In this document: one piece after another, positions 33,584 to 35,052 of the stretch
How positions within the stretch are numbered: position 1 is the stretch's first letter
Layout: every line of letters starts with the position of its first letter
Assembly: GCA_964384625.1 (NCBI GenBank)
Contig: CAYLNH010000042.1
Coordinates: 1-35,052, forward strand
DNA: 35,052 nt
Direction of reading: 5' to 3'
Source of the DNA: CAYLNH01 sp964384625
GTDB lineage: Bacteria > Verrucomicrobiota > Lentisphaeria > JABSQK01
The notes under the pieces: model-generated
Database searches by the model: none
What the model was told of the DNA's origin: nothing
The model's input: only the letters and a program-made list of their open reading frames with translations
Translations under genes and position numbers: made by a program

Positions 33584-34688
33584 TTAGTTCTTCACCTGTC
33601 GCAGGTAGGCCTGGATGAACATGTCCAGGTCGCCGTCAAGCACGGCGTTCGTGTTGCTGGTCTCGACCTCCGTGCGCAGGTCCTTGACCATCTGATACGG
33701 GTGCAGGACGTAACTGCGAATCTGGTTGCCCCAGGCGTTGTCGCTTTTCGGGCCGGTTTCCGCGGCGCGCTCCTGCTCCTGTTGCGCCCGTTCATGTTCG
33801 TATATCCGTGCCTTCAGCACTTTCATGGCAAAATCGCGATTCTGATGCTGCGATCGCTCGCTCTGACAGGTCGCGACCAGACCGGTCGGAATGTGGGTCA
33901 ACCGCACGGCGCTGTCGGTGGTGTTGACGTGCTGGCCGCCGGCGCCGCTGGCGCGATAAAAATCGACCCGCAGGTCTTTCTCCTCGATGTGGACCTCGAT
34001 GTCGTCGTCGAGGTCCGGCGTCACGTCCAGAGCGGCGAACGAAGTATGCCGGCGCTTGTTGCTGTCGAACGGTGAGATGCGCACGAGCCGGTGAACGCCG
34101 CGCTCGGCCTTGAGATAGCCGTAGGCGCAATCGCCGCTCACCAGGATTGTCGCGCTCTTGATCCCGGCGACCTCGCCTTCCTGGACGTCCAGGACGTCGG
34201 CGTTGTAGCCGTTGCGTTCGATCCACCGCATGTACATGCGAAACAGCATGTCGGCCCAATCCTGGCTCTCCGTGCCGCCGGCGCCGGCCTGCAGCGTGAT
34301 GATCGCGTTGTTGTGGTCGAACCGGCCGCCCAGGAAGCTGATCAGCTCAAGCTTCTCCATCTCGCCTTCGATGTCGGGCAGGGCGGTCTCCGCCTCCTTC
34401 AGGAAGGCGGAGTCGTCCCCCTCTTCAGCGGCCAGTTCGAGCATCGCGCCGAGGTCCTCGACCTTGGTCTCGAGCCGGTGAAACGGTTCGATGACGTGCT
34501 TGCACTGGCTCAACTCGCGAACCGTGGCCTGGGCCTCGTCCTTGTGGTCCCAGAACCCCGGCCGCGTCATCTCCTGTTCAAGCTCCTTGACCCGCGTCTG
34601 TCTGGCGGGGACGTCAAAGATACCCCCGGAGTTGGTCCAGGCGGGCCTGGAGTTCCGTCGACTGCGTCTGTAATTCGTCGGGCGTCAT
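33584..34688 (-). CDS. prfB: Peptide chain release factor 2, with programmed +1 frameshift
   Basis: RF2 terminates translation at UGA and UAA. The start ATG at 34688 (MTPDELQ) has GAGGAA about 7 nt upstream. Codon 25 is an in-frame TGA (34614-34616) in the classical slip site GGGGGTATCTTTGAC; a +1 shift on CTT joins the 24-residue N-terminus to the 343-residue main frame, giving 367 aa, the normal RF2 length. The main frame has the SPF codon-recognition motif (RISPFDSNK) and GGQ (GAGGQHVNT), the peptidyl-tRNA hydrolysis motif. It lies 46 nt upstream of the DUF4175-like gene on the same strand. The frame is not broken: this is the autoregulatory design seen in most bacteria. Confidence 0.97.
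34614..34625 (-). promoter_or_regulatory. RF2 +1 programmed frameshift site
   Basis: Read on the minus strand: GGG-TAT-CTT-TGA-C. The slip occurs at CTT before the UGA. An upstream G-rich stretch (CCGGGGG) takes the place of the internal Shine-Dalgarno-like element that stimulates the shift. Low RF2 favours frameshifting, which gives autoregulation (established for this family). Confidence 0.93.
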
Positions 34689-34759
34689 ATCTCTGTTCCT
34701 CAATGAAAATTCAAGTCCCCAGGGCGTCGCCTGCAAAGGGTGTTGATCACGTATGCCCT

Positions 34760-34796
34760 GTACTCCATGGGAGTACTGTGTATCAACGTATACACA
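34760..34796. other. Two adjoining perfect hairpins upstream of prfB
   Basis: GTACTCC-ATG-GGAGTAC (34760-34776) is directly followed by TGTGTAT-CAACGT-ATACACA (34777-34796). Both stems are perfect 7-bp inverted repeats with no base between them. They sit in the 151-bp interval between the partial gene and prfB, about 70 nt before the prfB start. They could be a terminator/antiterminator, a processing site or protein-binding palindromes; no T-run is seen. Confidence 0.6.
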
Positions 34797-34839
34797 AAAG
34801 CCCGGCAACGCAACCGTTCGCCTGCGGCGCGGGCGCATG

Positions 34840-35052
34840 TCAGTTCTGTAGGTCATCCCTTCGTGTTGTGGCAAGAGCCGCACCATAGCGCCGGAACGTT
34901 CGCCAGTCCAGCCACCGGCGGCCAAACGTCGCAAGCACGTTGTTATTCAACGCCATTCTTCGCTGGACCCCGGGTCGCTCGTCGGCCCGGTGAATGCGTT
35001 CATCAGGGAAGGAGACGGTCCCACGATCCTGCTTTTCGGGCGCTGGGAAGCC
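34840..35052 (-). CDS. 3' end of a gene running off the right edge (unidentified)
   Basis: One minus-strand frame is open from the window edge to a TGA at 34840-34842 (70 codons). It reads GFPAPEKQDRGTVSF ... FGRRWLDWRTFRRYGAAL ... DDLQN. It is too short for a firm family call. The FGRRWLDW-like end recalls the YTRxGDW tail of apolipoprotein N-acyltransferase (Lnt), which would suit a position before prfB, but this is a weak resemblance. The absence of stop codons over 210 bp is only modest evidence in GC-rich DNA. Confidence 0.4.
   Translation of the reverse strand, partial: GFPAPEKQDRGTVSFPDERIHRADERPGVQRRMALNNNVLATFGRRWLDWRTFRRYGAALATTRRDDLQN

Overview
The window is a GC-rich bacterial scaffold with two 100-N assembly gaps (166-265 and 4375-4474), both inside repeats. 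The gene content points to the Planctomycetota / PVC superphylum, probably a metagenome-assembled genome. The main pointers are a Ser/Thr-kinase-like protein fused to a SUMF1 domain, a DUF4175-like coiled-coil protein next to a large von Willebrand-A / amidotransferase-like membrane protein, URO-D-like and xylose-isomerase-like single-gene enzymes, and intergenic regions full of palindromic repeats. This assignment is inference from family distribution; no rRNA or tRNA gene was seen.

Layout. (1) 1-912: tandem 50-55 bp palindromic repeats and three stacked hairpins behind gatB. (2) 920-4127, minus strand: gatC-gatA-gatB, with overlapping stop/start codons and a good promoter. (3) 4270-5430: a REP-like island around an IS200/RAYT-type Y1 transposase flanked by ~100-bp inverted repeat arms. 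(4) 5471-10986, minus strand: a three-gene unit of a ~1018-aa internally duplicated unknown protein, an SGNH-type membrane-anchored protein and an AlgI-like MBOAT acyltransferase (an exopolysaccharide O-acetylation pair). (5) 11148-15526: a sugar-isomerase-like TIM barrel, a 98-bp triple repeat, a membrane-anchored ankyrin protein, a rhomboid protease and a URO-D-like protein. (6) 15607-20440: a YgiQ-type radical SAM protein, an MgtE-like Mg transporter with an enlarged N-domain, and an isolated MurG. (7) 20588-25560: a TPR protein divergent from a 978-aa kinase-like/SUMF1 fusion, then pheS without pheT. (8) 26027-35052, all minus strand: a partial gene at the right edge, prfB with the classical +1 frameshift, a DUF4175-like protein, a VWA membrane protein, a small lipoprotein, a lipoprotein alpha/beta-hydrolase and an aldo/keto reductase, several joined by 1-4 nt overlaps.

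How the parts relate. Core translation genes (gatCAB, pheS, prfB) and envelope genes (murG, AlgI/SGNH pair, lipoproteins, VWA/DUF4175) are interleaved with accessory and regulatory genes. The most unusual items are the 978-aa transmembrane fusion, in which the catalytic Asp of the kinase HRD motif is Asn and the first active-site Cys of the formylglycine-generating-enzyme fold is Thr; the duplicated 1018-aa protein, whose TAG stop is followed in the same frame by the SGNH gene; and the co-occurrence of a RAYT-like transposase with several families of palindromic repeats.
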